Source of the DNA: Streptomyces tsukubensis
GTDB lineage: Bacteria > Actinomycetota > Actinomycetes > Streptomycetales > Streptomycetaceae
Assembly (NCBI RefSeq): GCF_003932715.1
Contig: NZ_CP020700.1
Location: 4,362,501-4,426,500 of the forward strand
DNA: 64,000 nucleotides
Direction: 5' to 3'
Below the pieces are notes generated by a model. That model searched no databases. It was given only the letters and a program-made list of their open reading frames with translations, and was not told where the DNA came from. Positions 51,897 to 61,197 of this stretch are shown here, one piece after another. Positions within the stretch are counted from its first letter, which is position 1. Each line of letters begins with the position of its first letter. Both the position numbers and the translations under genes were made by a program.

Positions 51897-53414
51897 GTGA
51901 GTACGACCGGTGTCACCCCGCCCATCCCCGCCCCCGACCACGCGCCCCGGCTTCGCGACGCGCTCATCGCCGCCGACTTCACCGCCGACGGGCTGCTCGA
52001 ACGGCTCGGGGCCACCGCCTATGCCGCTCTCGCCCGCAGCGAGACCGTCCCCGCGCTGCGGGCGACCCGCGGTGACGGCCCCCTCGACGAACTCGTCCGG
52101 CTGTTCCTGCTCCAGCGGTCCGCCGCCTGCGACCGGGTACGGGACGTCCTCCCCCTCGACCTGTGCCTGGCCGACGGGTGGCTCGTCCGCGACGGCGACA
52201 CCGTCCGGGCCACCGTGGACGTGCGCCCCTACAGCGGGCCCGCGGGCGAGGACTGGTTCATCGTCTCCGACCTCGGCTGCGCGGTCGGCGGCGCGGCGGG
52301 CGCCGGCGGGCAGGGCGAGGCCGTGGTCCTGGGCGTCGGCGGCGCCTCCACGACCCTCGCCGGGATCACCGTGCGAACCCCCGTCGCTTCCGCCCTCGAC
52401 CTGGGCACCGGCTCCGGTATCCAGGCCCTGCACGCCACCCGGCACGCGACCCGGGTCACCGCCACCGACCTCAACCCGCGCGCCCTCGCCTTCACCCGGC
52501 TCACCCTCGCGCTCTCCGGCGCGCCCGGAGCCGAACTCCTGGCGGGCTCCCTCTTCGAGCCGCTGCCGGCCGCGGAGACGTACGACCTGATCGTGTCCAA
52601 CCCGCCGTTCGTGATCTCGCCCGCGGCCCGGCTGACGTACCGCGACGGCGGTATGGGCGGCGACGACCTCTGCCGCACCCTCGTCCAGCAGGCGGGGGAG
52701 CGGCTGAACGAGGGCGGGTACGCCCAGTTCCTGGCCAACTGGCAGCACGTCGAGGGCGAGGAGTGGCAGGACCGGGTCCGCGCCTGGGTGCCCGCGGGCT
52801 GCGACGCGTGGATCGTCCAGCGCGAGGTCCAGGACGTCACGCAGTACGCCGAGCTGTGGCTGCGCGACAGCGGCGACCACCGGGGGGACCCCGAGCGGTA
52901 CGCGGCACGGTACGAGGAGTGGCTGGACGAGTTCGCGGCGCAGCACACCAAGGCGGTCGGCTTCGGGTGGATCACCCTGCGGAAGTCGGCATCCGAACGG
53001 CCGTCGGTCGTACTGGAGGAGTGGACGCATCCGGTGGAGCAGCCGCTCGGCGAGACGGTCGTCGCCCACTTCGCCCGCCAGGACTATCTGCGCGAGCACG
53101 ACGACGCGGCGCTGCTCGCCGACCACTTCGTCCTCGCGGCGGAGGTCGTCCAGGAGCAGGTGGGGCCGCCGGGCGCGGAGGACCCGGAGCATCTGGTGCT
53201 GCGGCAGAACCGCGGAATGCGGCGCGCGACCAGGGTGGACACGGTGGGCGCGGGCTTCGCCGGGGCCTGCGACGGGACGCTGAGCGCCGGGCGCATCCTC
53301 GACGCCATCGCCCAGCTGCTCGGCGAGGACCCGGTACTGCTGCGGGACCGCACCCCGGCGGCCCTGCGGGTGCTGGTGGGGGAGGGGTTCCTGGAGCCGG
53401 TGGGGAGGCTCTAG
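51897..53414 (+). CDS. Class I methyltransferase (DUF7059-MTS)
   Basis: 505 residues from GTG 51897. An N-terminal helical domain (residues 10-110) is followed by a SAM-binding Rossmann domain: ALDLGTGSGIQALHA (motif I), VTATDLNPRALAFTRL (motif II) and YDLIVSNPPFVIS (NPPF catalytic motif). NPPF/Y enzymes methylate N atoms of nucleobases or glutamine. The C-terminal 180 residues form a further family-specific domain. The target is unknown; rRNA guanine N2 (RsmC/D-like) or ribosomal/release-factor protein are the usual choices. No neighbour points to one. Confidence 0.85.
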   Translation: MSTTGVTPPIPAPDHAPRLRDALIAADFTADGLLERLGATAYAALARSETVPALRATRGDGPLDELVRLFLLQRSAACDRVRDVLPLDLCLADGWLVRDGDTVRATVDVRPYSGPAGEDWFIVSDLGCAVGGAAGAGGQGEAVVLGVGGASTTLAGITVRTPVASALDLGTGSGIQALHATRHATRVTATDLNPRALAFTRLTLALSGAPGAELLAGSLFEPLPAAETYDLIVSNPPFVISPAARLTYRDGGMGGDDLCRTLVQQAGERLNEGGYAQFLANWQHVEGEEWQDRVRAWVPAGCDAWIVQREVQDVTQYAELWLRDSGDHRGDPERYAARYEEWLDEFAAQHTKAVGFGWITLRKSASERPSVVLEEWTHPVEQPLGETVVAHFARQDYLREHDDAALLADHFVLAAEVVQEQVGPPGAEDPEHLVLRQNRGMRRATRVDTVGAGFAGACDGTLSAGRILDAIAQLLGEDPVLLRDRTPAALRVLVGEGFLEPVGRL

Positions 53415-53460
53415 CGCCCCCGCCCTGCTCCGGGGCCGTTCCTGAGCTGCTGCTCCCCGG

Positions 53461-53506
53461 CTGCTCCCCGTCCCGCTCGGGTGCTGCTCCCCGTCCTGCT
53501 CGGGTG
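53461..53506. repeat. Tandem 23-bp repeat, two units
   Basis: Two 23-bp units beginning CTGCTCCCCGTC (53461-53483 and 53484-53506) differ at one base. A partial copy precedes them and a diverged one follows. The 53415-53785 gap holds nothing else I can support. Confidence 0.7.
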
Positions 53507-53785
53507 CTGCACCGGGGCTGCTTCGGGGCGGGGGGAATCGGCCAATGTTCGTTCTCCGTGACGAGTCGGTTCCCCTCGGTCACCCGGGCCGGTCGGAGCG
53601 GGTACGGGAGCGGCCGGGACCGCCCCGCCGAGCGCCCCGGCCCTGCCCGGACCCGTCCGCCGCCACGCGGGTGAACCCCCGCGCCGTTCACCCGGAATTC
53701 GCAACTCCGCCGCCCTGAGCTGTCAGCCTCGGAAGTCCGGTGCCGGGGACGGCCCCGAAGGGCCACAGAAGGGCGGGAAACGGGC

Positions 53786-53983
53786 ATGGAGAGCGGTCCG
53801 GCGATTTTCGCGGCGGCGGCGTTCGGCCTGTTCGGAGCGGCATTGCTGGTGTGGACCGGGGTGCGTACGGCACACCGTTCGCCCGTCGCCGCGGGAGTGA
53901 GTCCCGCCACGGCCGCCGCCCTCACGACCCTCACCGGCGTGGTCTCCCTCGCCCTCGGGGTGTGGTGTCTGACCCGGGTGTGA
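53786..53983 (+). CDS. Small two-helix membrane protein
   Basis: 65 residues. Two hydrophobic helices (PAIFAAAAFGLFGAALLVWTG and AALTTLTGVVSLALGVWCLT) flank a short polar loop with RTAHRSP. No known motif. The upstream sequence GGGCGGGAAACGGGC gives a poor ribosome site. Similar small proteins commonly precede topA in Streptomyces. Function unknown. Confidence 0.6.
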   Translation: MESGPAIFAAAAFGLFGAALLVWTGVRTAHRSPVAAGVSPATAAALTTLTGVVSLALGVWCLTRV

Positions 53984-54332
53984 ATCCGGTGGGAACCCGG
54001 CCGGGATCCGGCGGTGAATCCGGTGGCGCACCGGGTCTGAACATGTCCCCATCAGGAATCCGGCTGCCTCCCGCGGCTGCGGGCCGGGGGCGGGCTCCAG
54101 GGGGCCGCCGGAGGGTTCCGGCCCACCGTCATACCGGTCCGGGCGGCAGGAACGGCCGGTCTCGGGTTACCGTTCGAGTGGCCGTTGCGGGCTTTTGCCG
54201 TTTGACACGGGGGCGGGTTGTACCGTCACACTCCGCAGCGACGGCACCGGCGCGCCGCGTCGGACCGTGCCGTGCCGGGCAGTGCGACCCCGACCGGGGC
54301 CGCCCGGACCCGGGTGCCGCCCAACTGAACAG

Positions 54333-54471
54333 CCGCAGCACCGCAGCACCGCAGCACCGCAGCACCGCAGCACCGATGTACCGATGTACCGAAGTACTGC
54401 AGTACCGAACGCCGAAGAACCGAACACCCGAATACCGAACACCGAAGCACCGAGCACCGACGTACCGAGCA
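54333..54471 (+). repeat. Degenerate 7-8 bp repeat upstream of topA
   Basis: About 17 tandem units of consensus CCGNAGNA: five exact CCGCAGCA copies from 54333, two CCGATGTA, then diverged CCGAAGTA/CCGAACAC/CCGAGCA types to 54471. It ends 80 bp before the topA start and probably lies in its leader. Frames through it have no ribosome site. The rest of 53984-54332 shows no gene. Confidence 0.8.
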
Positions 54472-54551
54472 GCGCGCAGCACCGCACGGCACCATCGACC
54501 ACCACGCCGTATCCGCCGCGCACCGAGCGCCGACCGGAGAGAAGAGCCACG

Positions 54552-57440
54552 TTGTCCCCGACCAGCGAGACCGCACAGGGCGGCCGCCGACTCGTGATCG
54601 TCGAGTCGCCTGCCAAGGCGAAGACGATCAAGGGCTACCTCGGCCCCGGCTATGTCGTCGAGGCAAGCGTCGGGCACATCCGCGACCTCCCCAACGGCGC
54701 GGCCGAAGTGCCGGAGAAGTACACGGGCGAGGTCCGTCGCCTCGGTGTCGACGTCGAGCACGACTTCCAGCCGGTCTACGTCGTCAACGCCGATAAGAAG
54801 GCCCAGGTCAGGAAGCTCAAGGAGCAGCTGGCCCAGAGCGACGAGCTCTATCTCGCCACCGATGAGGACCGCGAGGGCGAGGCCATCGCCTGGCACCTCC
54901 TCGAAGTGCTCAAGCCCAAGGTCCCGGTCCACCGGATGGTCTTCCACGAGATCACCAAGGACGCGATCCGCGAGGCCGTCGCCAACCCGCGCGAGCTGAA
55001 CCAGCGGATGGTCGACGCCCAGGAGACCCGCCGCATCCTCGACCGGCTCTACGGCTACGAGGTCTCCCCGGTGCTGTGGAAGAAGGTCATGCCGAAGCTG
55101 TCGGCGGGCCGTGTGCAGTCCGTGGCGACCCGGCTCGTCGTCGAGCGGGAGCGCGAGCGCAGGGCGTTCCGCTCCGCCGAGTACTGGGATCTGACCGGTA
55201 CGTTCGCCACCGGCCGCGCCGGTGACCCTTCCGACCCCTCCTCCCTCTCCGCCCGGCTGGCCGCGGTCGACGGCCGCCGGGTCGCCCAGGGCCGTGACTT
55301 CGGTCCGGACGGGCAGCTCAAGGGCGCCGCCGCCGGTCAGGTGCTGCACCTCGACGAGGCGAACGCGCGAGCCCTGGCCGCCGCGCTGGAGAACGCCGCG
55401 TTCTCGGTGCGCGCGGTGGAGTCGAAGCCGTACCGCCGCTCCCCGTACGCCCCCTTCCGTACCACCACGCTCCAGCAGGAGGCCTCCCGGAAGCTCGGCT
55501 TCGGGGCGAAGGCCACCATGCAGGTCGCCCAGAAGCTGTACGAGAACGGCTTCATCACCTATATGCGTACGGACTCCACGACGCTCTCCGACACGGCGGT
55601 CGCGGCGGCCCGGGCGCAGGTCACCCAGTTGTACGGGGCCGACTATCTGCCCGACCGGCCGCGGACCTACGCGGGCAAGGTGAAGAACGCCCAGGAGGCG
55701 CACGAGGCGATTCGTCCTTCGGGTGATCGTTTCCGCACCCCGGCCGAGACCGGTCTCAGCGGCGACCAGTTCCGTCTCTACGAGCTGATCTGGAAGCGGA
55801 CCGTCGCCTCCCAGATGAAGGACGCGGTCGGCAACTCGGTCACCGTCCGGATCGCGGGCACCGCCTCCGACGGCCGGGACGCCGAGTTCACCGCCTCCGG
55901 CAAGACGATCACCTTCCACGGCTTTATGAAGGCGTACGTCGAGGGCGCCGACGACCCGAACGCCGAGCTGGACGACCGCGAGCGGCGGCTGCCGCAGGTC
56001 GGCGAGGGCGACGCGCTGCGCGCCGACGAGATCACCGCCGACGGCCACGCCACCAAGCCGCCCGCCCGCTACACCGAGGCGTCGCTGGTCAAGGAGCTGG
56101 AAGAGCGCGAGATCGGCCGCCCGTCGACGTACGCCTCCATCATCGGGACCATCCTCGACCGCGGGTACGTCTTCAAGAAGGGCACGGCCCTGGTGCCGTC
56201 CTTCCTCTCCTTCGCGGTCGTCAATCTGCTGGAGAAGCACTTCGGCCGGCTCGTCGACTACGACTTCACCGCCAAGATGGAGGACGACCTCGACTGCATC
56301 GCGCGCGGCGAGGCGCAGGCGGTGCCGTGGCTGAAGCGCTTCTACTTCGGCGAGGGCGCGCCTCACAAGGGCTCGGCCGCCGAGGCCGGGAACGGCGACG
56401 GCGACCACCTCGGCGGGCTGAAGGCGCTGGTCACCGACCTGGGTGCGATCGACGCCCGGGAGATCTCCAGCTTCCCCGTCGGCGACGGCATCGTTCTGCG
56501 CGTCGGCCGCTACGGCCCGTACATCGAACGCGGCGAGAAGGACACGGAGGGCCACCAGCGCGCCGACGTGCCCGACGATCTGGCGCCCGACGAGCTGACC
56601 GTGGAGTACGCGGAGGAGCTGCTCGCCAAGCCGAGCGGTGACTTCGCGCTGGGCAAGGACCCCGTCTCGGGCCACGAGATCGTCGCCAAGGACGGCCGCT
56701 ACGGTCCGTACGTCACCGAGATCCTTCCCGAGGGCACCCCGAAGACCGGCAAGAACGCGGTCAAGCCGCGGACGGCCTCCCTCTTCAAGTCCATGTCCCT
56801 CGACACGGTCACCCTGGCCGACGCGCTGAAGCTGATGTCGCTGCCGCGGGTCGTCGGCGCGGACGCCGAGGGCGTGGAGATCACCGCACAGAACGGCCGC
56901 TACGGCCCGTATCTGAAGAAGGGCACCGACTCCCGTTCGCTGGAGACCGAGGACCAGCTCTTCACCATCACGCTGGAGCAGGCGCTGGCGATCTACGCCC
57001 AGCCCAAGCAGCGGGGCCGGGCCGCGGCCAAGCCTCCGCTGAAGGAGCTGGGGACGGACCCGGTGAGCGAGCGGCCGGTGGTGGTCAAGGACGGCAGGTT
57101 CGGTCCGTACGTCACCGACGGCGAGACCAACGCGACCCTGCGGACCGGTGACAGCGTGGAGACGATCACGCCGGAGCGCGGCTACGAGCTGCTGGCGGAG
57201 AAGCGGGCGAAGGGGCCCGCGAAGAAGACGGCGAAGAAGGCCGTGAAGAAGGCACCCGCCAAGACGGCCGCAAAGAAGACGGCTGCGAAGACGGCCGCAA
57301 AGAAGACCACGGCGAAGAAGACGGTGGCCAAGAAGACCACCACCGCGGCCGCCGCGAAGAAGACGGCAGCCACGAAGACGGCAGCCACGAAGACAGCGGC
57401 CAAGAAGGCGGCGGCCTCGTCGAAGACGGTCGAGGAGTAG
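54552..57440 (+). CDS. topA: DNA topoisomerase I
   Basis: 962 residues from TTG 54552, with GGAGAG upstream. TOPRIM domain begins RRLVIVESPAKAKTIKGYLG and has LATDEDREGEAIAWH (acidic metal site). Active-site Tyr337 lies in GFITYMRTDST. No zinc-finger cysteines; four C-terminal repeats of the GRYGPY/GRFGPYVTDGE type replace them, and the last 80 residues are Lys/Ala/Thr repeats (AAKKTAAKT-like), the Streptomyces lysine-rich tail that raises processivity. It relaxes negative supercoils. The long repeat-bearing leader may affect its supercoiling-sensitive expression. Confidence 0.96.
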   Translation: MSPTSETAQGGRRLVIVESPAKAKTIKGYLGPGYVVEASVGHIRDLPNGAAEVPEKYTGEVRRLGVDVEHDFQPVYVVNADKKAQVRKLKEQLAQSDELYLATDEDREGEAIAWHLLEVLKPKVPVHRMVFHEITKDAIREAVANPRELNQRMVDAQETRRILDRLYGYEVSPVLWKKVMPKLSAGRVQSVATRLVVERERERRAFRSAEYWDLTGTFATGRAGDPSDPSSLSARLAAVDGRRVAQGRDFGPDGQLKGAAAGQVLHLDEANARALAAALENAAFSVRAVESKPYRRSPYAPFRTTTLQQEASRKLGFGAKATMQVAQKLYENGFITYMRTDSTTLSDTAVAAARAQVTQLYGADYLPDRPRTYAGKVKNAQEAHEAIRPSGDRFRTPAETGLSGDQFRLYELIWKRTVASQMKDAVGNSVTVRIAGTASDGRDAEFTASGKTITFHGFMKAYVEGADDPNAELDDRERRLPQVGEGDALRADEITADGHATKPPARYTEASLVKELEEREIGRPSTYASIIGTILDRGYVFKKGTALVPSFLSFAVVNLLEKHFGRLVDYDFTAKMEDDLDCIARGEAQAVPWLKRFYFGEGAPHKGSAAEAGNGDGDHLGGLKALVTDLGAIDAREISSFPVGDGIVLRVGRYGPYIERGEKDTEGHQRADVPDDLAPDELTVEYAEELLAKPSGDFALGKDPVSGHEIVAKDGRYGPYVTEILPEGTPKTGKNAVKPRTASLFKSMSLDTVTLADALKLMSLPRVVGADAEGVEITAQNGRYGPYLKKGTDSRSLETEDQLFTITLEQALAIYAQPKQRGRAAAKPPLKELGTDPVSERPVVVKDGRFGPYVTDGETNATLRTGDSVETITPERGYELLAEKRAKGPAKKTAKKAVKKAPAKTAAKKTAAKTAAKKTTAKKTVAKKTTTAAAAKKTAATKTAATKTAAKKAAASSKTVEE

Positions 57441-57460
57441 CGGCCGTCGTACTCGTCCCG

Positions 57461-57495
57461 GCGCGCCCCGTACCCCCACCGGGTACGGGGCGCGC
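57461..57495 (+). terminator. topA terminator
   Basis: A perfect 15-bp stem (GCGCGCCCCGTACCC with its complement) and a CCACC loop, 20 bp after the stop codon. Confidence 0.85.
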
Positions 57496-57645
57496 AGTCG
57501 TTCACGGCTCTGTACGGTGCCCCCGGTGAGCGCCCCCGTACACCGCGTAACGCCTGGTAACGCCCTCGTATCAAAGGGGTAAGGCCCTCGCTGCAGCGTA
57601 CGGCCGTCCGTTCGGACGGGCCTCCGGCAGCGGTGGTGGTCCGGC

Positions 57646-57651
57646 TAGGCT
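57646..57651 (+). promoter_or_regulatory. -10 element TAGGCT, leaderless start
   Basis: TAGGCT ends six bases before ATG 57658; the same hexamer and spacing recur before the peptidase gene at 62570. Confidence 0.55.
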
Positions 57652-57657
57652 GGGCGG

Positions 57658-60600
57658 ATGACGCGAGCCGAGCAGCCAGACGAGCCGAAGGCGGTCGCGA
57701 GCGCCGTCTCAGAGACTGCCTCAGACGTCGGAGCCACCCCCGCCCCCGCCCCCGGCCCCGGTCCCGACGAGGCCCTCGCCGCCGACTCCCGGGAGCGCGC
57801 CCTGCGCTCGCTGCTCAGAGTCCCCTCGCTGCGACGGCTGTGGAACGCGCAGGTCGCCGGAGGTGTCGCGGATACGGTCGGACTGCTCGTCCTGGTCCTG
57901 CTCACCCTTCAGGCCGCGGTCTCCGACGCCACCTTCGGCGACGGCTACCGCGGGGCCGCCTTCGCCGTGGCCGCCGTGCTCGGGGTCCGCGTCGTCACCA
58001 CGGTCCTCTTCGGCGCCGTCCTGCTCGGCCCGCTGACCTCGCTGACCGCACCTTCGGGCCCGCTCGACCGCCGCTGGACGATGATCGGGGCGGACGGGCT
58101 GCGGCTCGCGCTGCTGATCGTCGCCCCCCTGTGGATCGACTGGACACCCGCCAACGCCCCCCTGCTCCTCCTGGTGACCGTCTTCGTCACCGGTGCCGCG
58201 GAACGCCTGTGGACGATCGCGCGCGACGGCGCGGCCCCCGCGCTGCTGCCCGCACCGCCGCCGGAAGGCGCGGCCGTGCGCCCCCTGCCCGACCATCTGG
58301 ACGCACTGCGCCGCCTCTGGCTGCGGACGTCGTTCGTGGTGATCCCGGCGGGCGCCGTGGTGCTGCTGGCCGCCGTGCTCGTGAGCGAACTGCTGGGCAC
58401 CGGCGTCGAATGGTTCCAGCTCCACCAGGCGGCCCTCGCCTCGTACATCGCCGCCGGGCTGTTCGCCGCCTCGGCGTCGCTGCTGTGGGCGGTCCAGCTG
58501 CCGGGCGGCGGAACCCCGCGGCCGCGCTCCCCGCTGGAGGGCCTGCGCAGGCCGCTCATGGCAGGCGGCCCGGACGGCGCACGGGCCACCGACAAGGGCC
58601 GCACCGGCTCGGTGACGCTGTTCGTCCTCGGCTGCGCCGCGGTCGCCGGTGCGATCGCCGCGGCCGTCGCCGTCTCCGTACTGCATGCGTACGACCTGGC
58701 CGGCGGGCCCGCCTCGTACGCCCTCCTCGTCCTCGTCCTCACCGGCGGTACGGGGCTCGGCATCCGGGCGGCCACGGCCGTCCTGCCCGCCCTGTCGCGC
58801 CGCCGCCTCCTCGCCCTCGCGCTCGCCGTGACCGGTGTCGCGCTGCTGGCCATGGGCCTGGTGCCGGACACGGCGACCGTCCTGTTCATCGCCGCGACGG
58901 CCGGATTCTCGGCCGGTGTCGCGGCGGCCACCGGCCATGCGCTGCTCGACCAGGAGACCGAGGAGCCCCGCCGGGCCCGGATGACGGACCATCTTCAGGC
59001 CGTGGTCAGGGTCGCGATCGCGATCGGCGCACTGGTCGCACCGCTGCTGGCGGCGGCCATCGGACCGCACCGGCTCGCGGGCGGCGACTTCGTCTTCGCG
59101 CACGGCGGCGCCGCGTTCACGCTGATGCTGGCGGGCGCGCTGCTGCTGCCCGTCGCCGCGATCGTGCTGGCCAAGACCGACGACCGGGCCGGCGTACCGC
59201 TCCGGCGCGACCTCGGGGACGCACTGCGGCGCGGCGCCGACCCGCAGCAGGCCACCGCCCCGAACGGCTTCTTCATCGCCATCGAAGGCGGCGACGGAGC
59301 CGGGAAGTCCACCCAGGTCGAGGCGCTCGCCCGGTGGATCCGCGACAAGGGCCACGAGGTCGTCGTCACCCGCGAACCGGGCGCCACCCCGGTCGGCAAG
59401 CGGCTCCGTTCGATCCTGCTGGACGTCTCGTCCGCCGGTCTGACCAGCCGTGCCGAAGCACTGCTGTACGCGGCCGACCGCGCCGAGCACATCGGCTCGG
59501 TGGTCCGCCCGGCGCTGGAACGCGGCGCCGTGGTGATCACGGACCGCTATATCGACTCGTCCGTGGCCTATCAGGGCGCCGGCCGGGACCTCTCGCCGAC
59601 GGAGATCGCGCGTATTTCGCGCTGGGCGACGGAGGGGTTGGTTCCGCATCTGACCGTTCTGCTGGACGTCTCCCCGGAGACCGCGCGGGAACGGTTCACC
59701 GAGGCGCCGGACCGGCTGGAGTCGGAGCCGCTGGAGTTCCACCAGCGGGTACGGTCCGGTTTCCTCACGCTGGCCGCCGCCGACCCCGCTCGTTATGTGG
59801 TCGTGGACGCCGGACAGGAACCGGAGGCCGTCACCACCGTCGTACGGCACCGGCTCGACCGGATGCTCCCCCTGTCCGCCGCCGAGATCCAGGCGCGGGA
59901 GGAGGCCCGTAAGGCGGCCGAGGAAGAGGCCCGGCGCAAGGCGGAGGAGGAAGCCGTCCGCAAGGCCGAGGAGGAGCGCCTGGAACGCGAGCGGCAGGAG
60001 CAGCTCGCCAAGCTGCGCGCCGAGGAGGAGGCGCGGCGCAAGGCGGAGGAGGAGGCCGCGCGGCAGCGCGAGGCAGAGCGGCAGGCGGAGGAGGCGCGGC
60101 AGCGTGCCGAGGAGGCCCGCCGGCTCGCCGAGGAGGAGCGCCGCAAGCGGGAGGCCGAGGAGAAGGCCCGCCGCGAGGAGCAGGAACGCCTCCGCAAGCT
60201 CGCGGAGGAGCAGGCCCGGCTGCGGGCCGAGGCCGAGGAGCGGCGGCTGGAGAAGCAGCGACTGGCCGAAGAGGCGCTGCTGCGGGCCGAGGAAGTGCGC
60301 CGGCAGGCGGAGGAGGCCAGGCTGGCCGTCGAGGCGGAGGCCGCACGGCTGGCGGCGGAGGCCGAGGAGGTTCGGCGCCGGGCCGAGACCACGACGACGA
60401 CGGAGCTTCCGGCACCGCCGGTACGGGACGGCGGCGCGGACTCTGCCGCGGACTCCACTGCGGACTCCGCCGTGGACTCCGCTGTGGAGTCTGCGAACGA
60501 GGTCACCGTACCGACGCCGATCGTCCGGCCGGACGACGAGACGCACGAGATTCCGCAGCTCACGCCGGAGCAGGTGCGGGAGGCGGAGGAGACGGCGGTC

Positions 60601-60969
60601 CTGCCGCCGGTGCGGGACGCGGACGAGACCGCGGTCCTGCCTCCCGTACGGGACGCCGACGAGACGGCCGTGCTGCCTCCCGTACGGGGGGAGTCGCCCG
60701 CCGACCGGGTACCGCAGAGCATCTTCCGCGACGACGACGCCGAGAACGACGCCGGTGGTGTCGGTGATGGTGGTGTCGGCCCGAACGACCGTACGCGCGA
60801 GCTGCCCCAGGTCGACCCGGAGACGGGCGCCCCGCGGCGGCGGTCCGACTGGGCGGAGGAGACCCCGCTGGACGATCTGCCGACGCTGGCCGACGAACTG
60901 TTCGGGTCCCAGGACGACGGGGACGGGCGCGACGGCGGCGGCCGGGGCGGGCCGCGTCGCGGCAAATGA
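57658..60969 (+). CDS. tmk: Thymidylate kinase fused to MFS-like membrane domain and coiled coil
   Basis: 1103 residues in three parts. Residues about 45-520: MFS-like domain of roughly 10-12 helices. Residues about 537-745: thymidylate kinase with P-loop IEGGDGAGKST (Lys550), TREPGATPVGKRLR (DR-type Arg loop) and DRYIDSSVAYQGAG. Residues about 755-925: continuous Glu/Arg/Ala heptads, a long charged coiled coil. An acidic tail includes three copies of the 12-residue unit TAVLPPVRDADE. The kinase makes dTDP for DNA synthesis; the fusion would place it at the membrane. The same fusion type is known in Streptomyces. It lies upstream of holB, as tmk and holB usually do. Confidence 0.92.
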   Translation: MTRAEQPDEPKAVASAVSETASDVGATPAPAPGPGPDEALAADSRERALRSLLRVPSLRRLWNAQVAGGVADTVGLLVLVLLTLQAAVSDATFGDGYRGAAFAVAAVLGVRVVTTVLFGAVLLGPLTSLTAPSGPLDRRWTMIGADGLRLALLIVAPLWIDWTPANAPLLLLVTVFVTGAAERLWTIARDGAAPALLPAPPPEGAAVRPLPDHLDALRRLWLRTSFVVIPAGAVVLLAAVLVSELLGTGVEWFQLHQAALASYIAAGLFAASASLLWAVQLPGGGTPRPRSPLEGLRRPLMAGGPDGARATDKGRTGSVTLFVLGCAAVAGAIAAAVAVSVLHAYDLAGGPASYALLVLVLTGGTGLGIRAATAVLPALSRRRLLALALAVTGVALLAMGLVPDTATVLFIAATAGFSAGVAAATGHALLDQETEEPRRARMTDHLQAVVRVAIAIGALVAPLLAAAIGPHRLAGGDFVFAHGGAAFTLMLAGALLLPVAAIVLAKTDDRAGVPLRRDLGDALRRGADPQQATAPNGFFIAIEGGDGAGKSTQVEALARWIRDKGHEVVVTREPGATPVGKRLRSILLDVSSAGLTSRAEALLYAADRAEHIGSVVRPALERGAVVITDRYIDSSVAYQGAGRDLSPTEIARISRWATEGLVPHLTVLLDVSPETARERFTEAPDRLESEPLEFHQRVRSGFLTLAAADPARYVVVDAGQEPEAVTTVVRHRLDRMLPLSAAEIQAREEARKAAEEEARRKAEEEAVRKAEEERLERERQEQLAKLRAEEEARRKAEEEAARQREAERQAEEARQRAEEARRLAEEERRKREAEEKARREEQERLRKLAEEQARLRAEAEERRLEKQRLAEEALLRAEEVRRQAEEARLAVEAEAARLAAEAEEVRRRAETTTTTELPAPPVRDGGADSAADSTADSAVDSAVESANEVTVPTPIVRPDDETHEIPQLTPEQVREAEETAVLPPVRDADETAVLPPVRDADETAVLPPVRGESPADRVPQSIFRDDDAENDAGGVGDGGVGPNDRTRELPQVDPETGAPRRRSDWAEETPLDDLPTLADELFGSQDDGDGRDGGGRGGPRRGK

Positions 60970-61197
60970 GCCCGCGGCGGTACGGATCCGGGGTGGTACG
61001 GATCCCGGGTGGTAGGGATCCGGGGCCGCCGGGGACGGATGCGGCGCTGACGTGCGCGTTCTCGCGTTGTCGTACCCACCCCTCACAATGGGGACCACGC
61101 GGCACGGTTCCGGACCACCCCCCGGGACCGGCGCCGTGGGCAGGGCCCCGGCGCTTCGGGGCCGGGGACCGGGGATCCGAGAAGGAGGGGTGACGGC

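Noticed and set aside
53461..53506. CRISPR array from short repeats
   Set aside because: Only two near-identical 23-bp units with no spacers and no cas genes.
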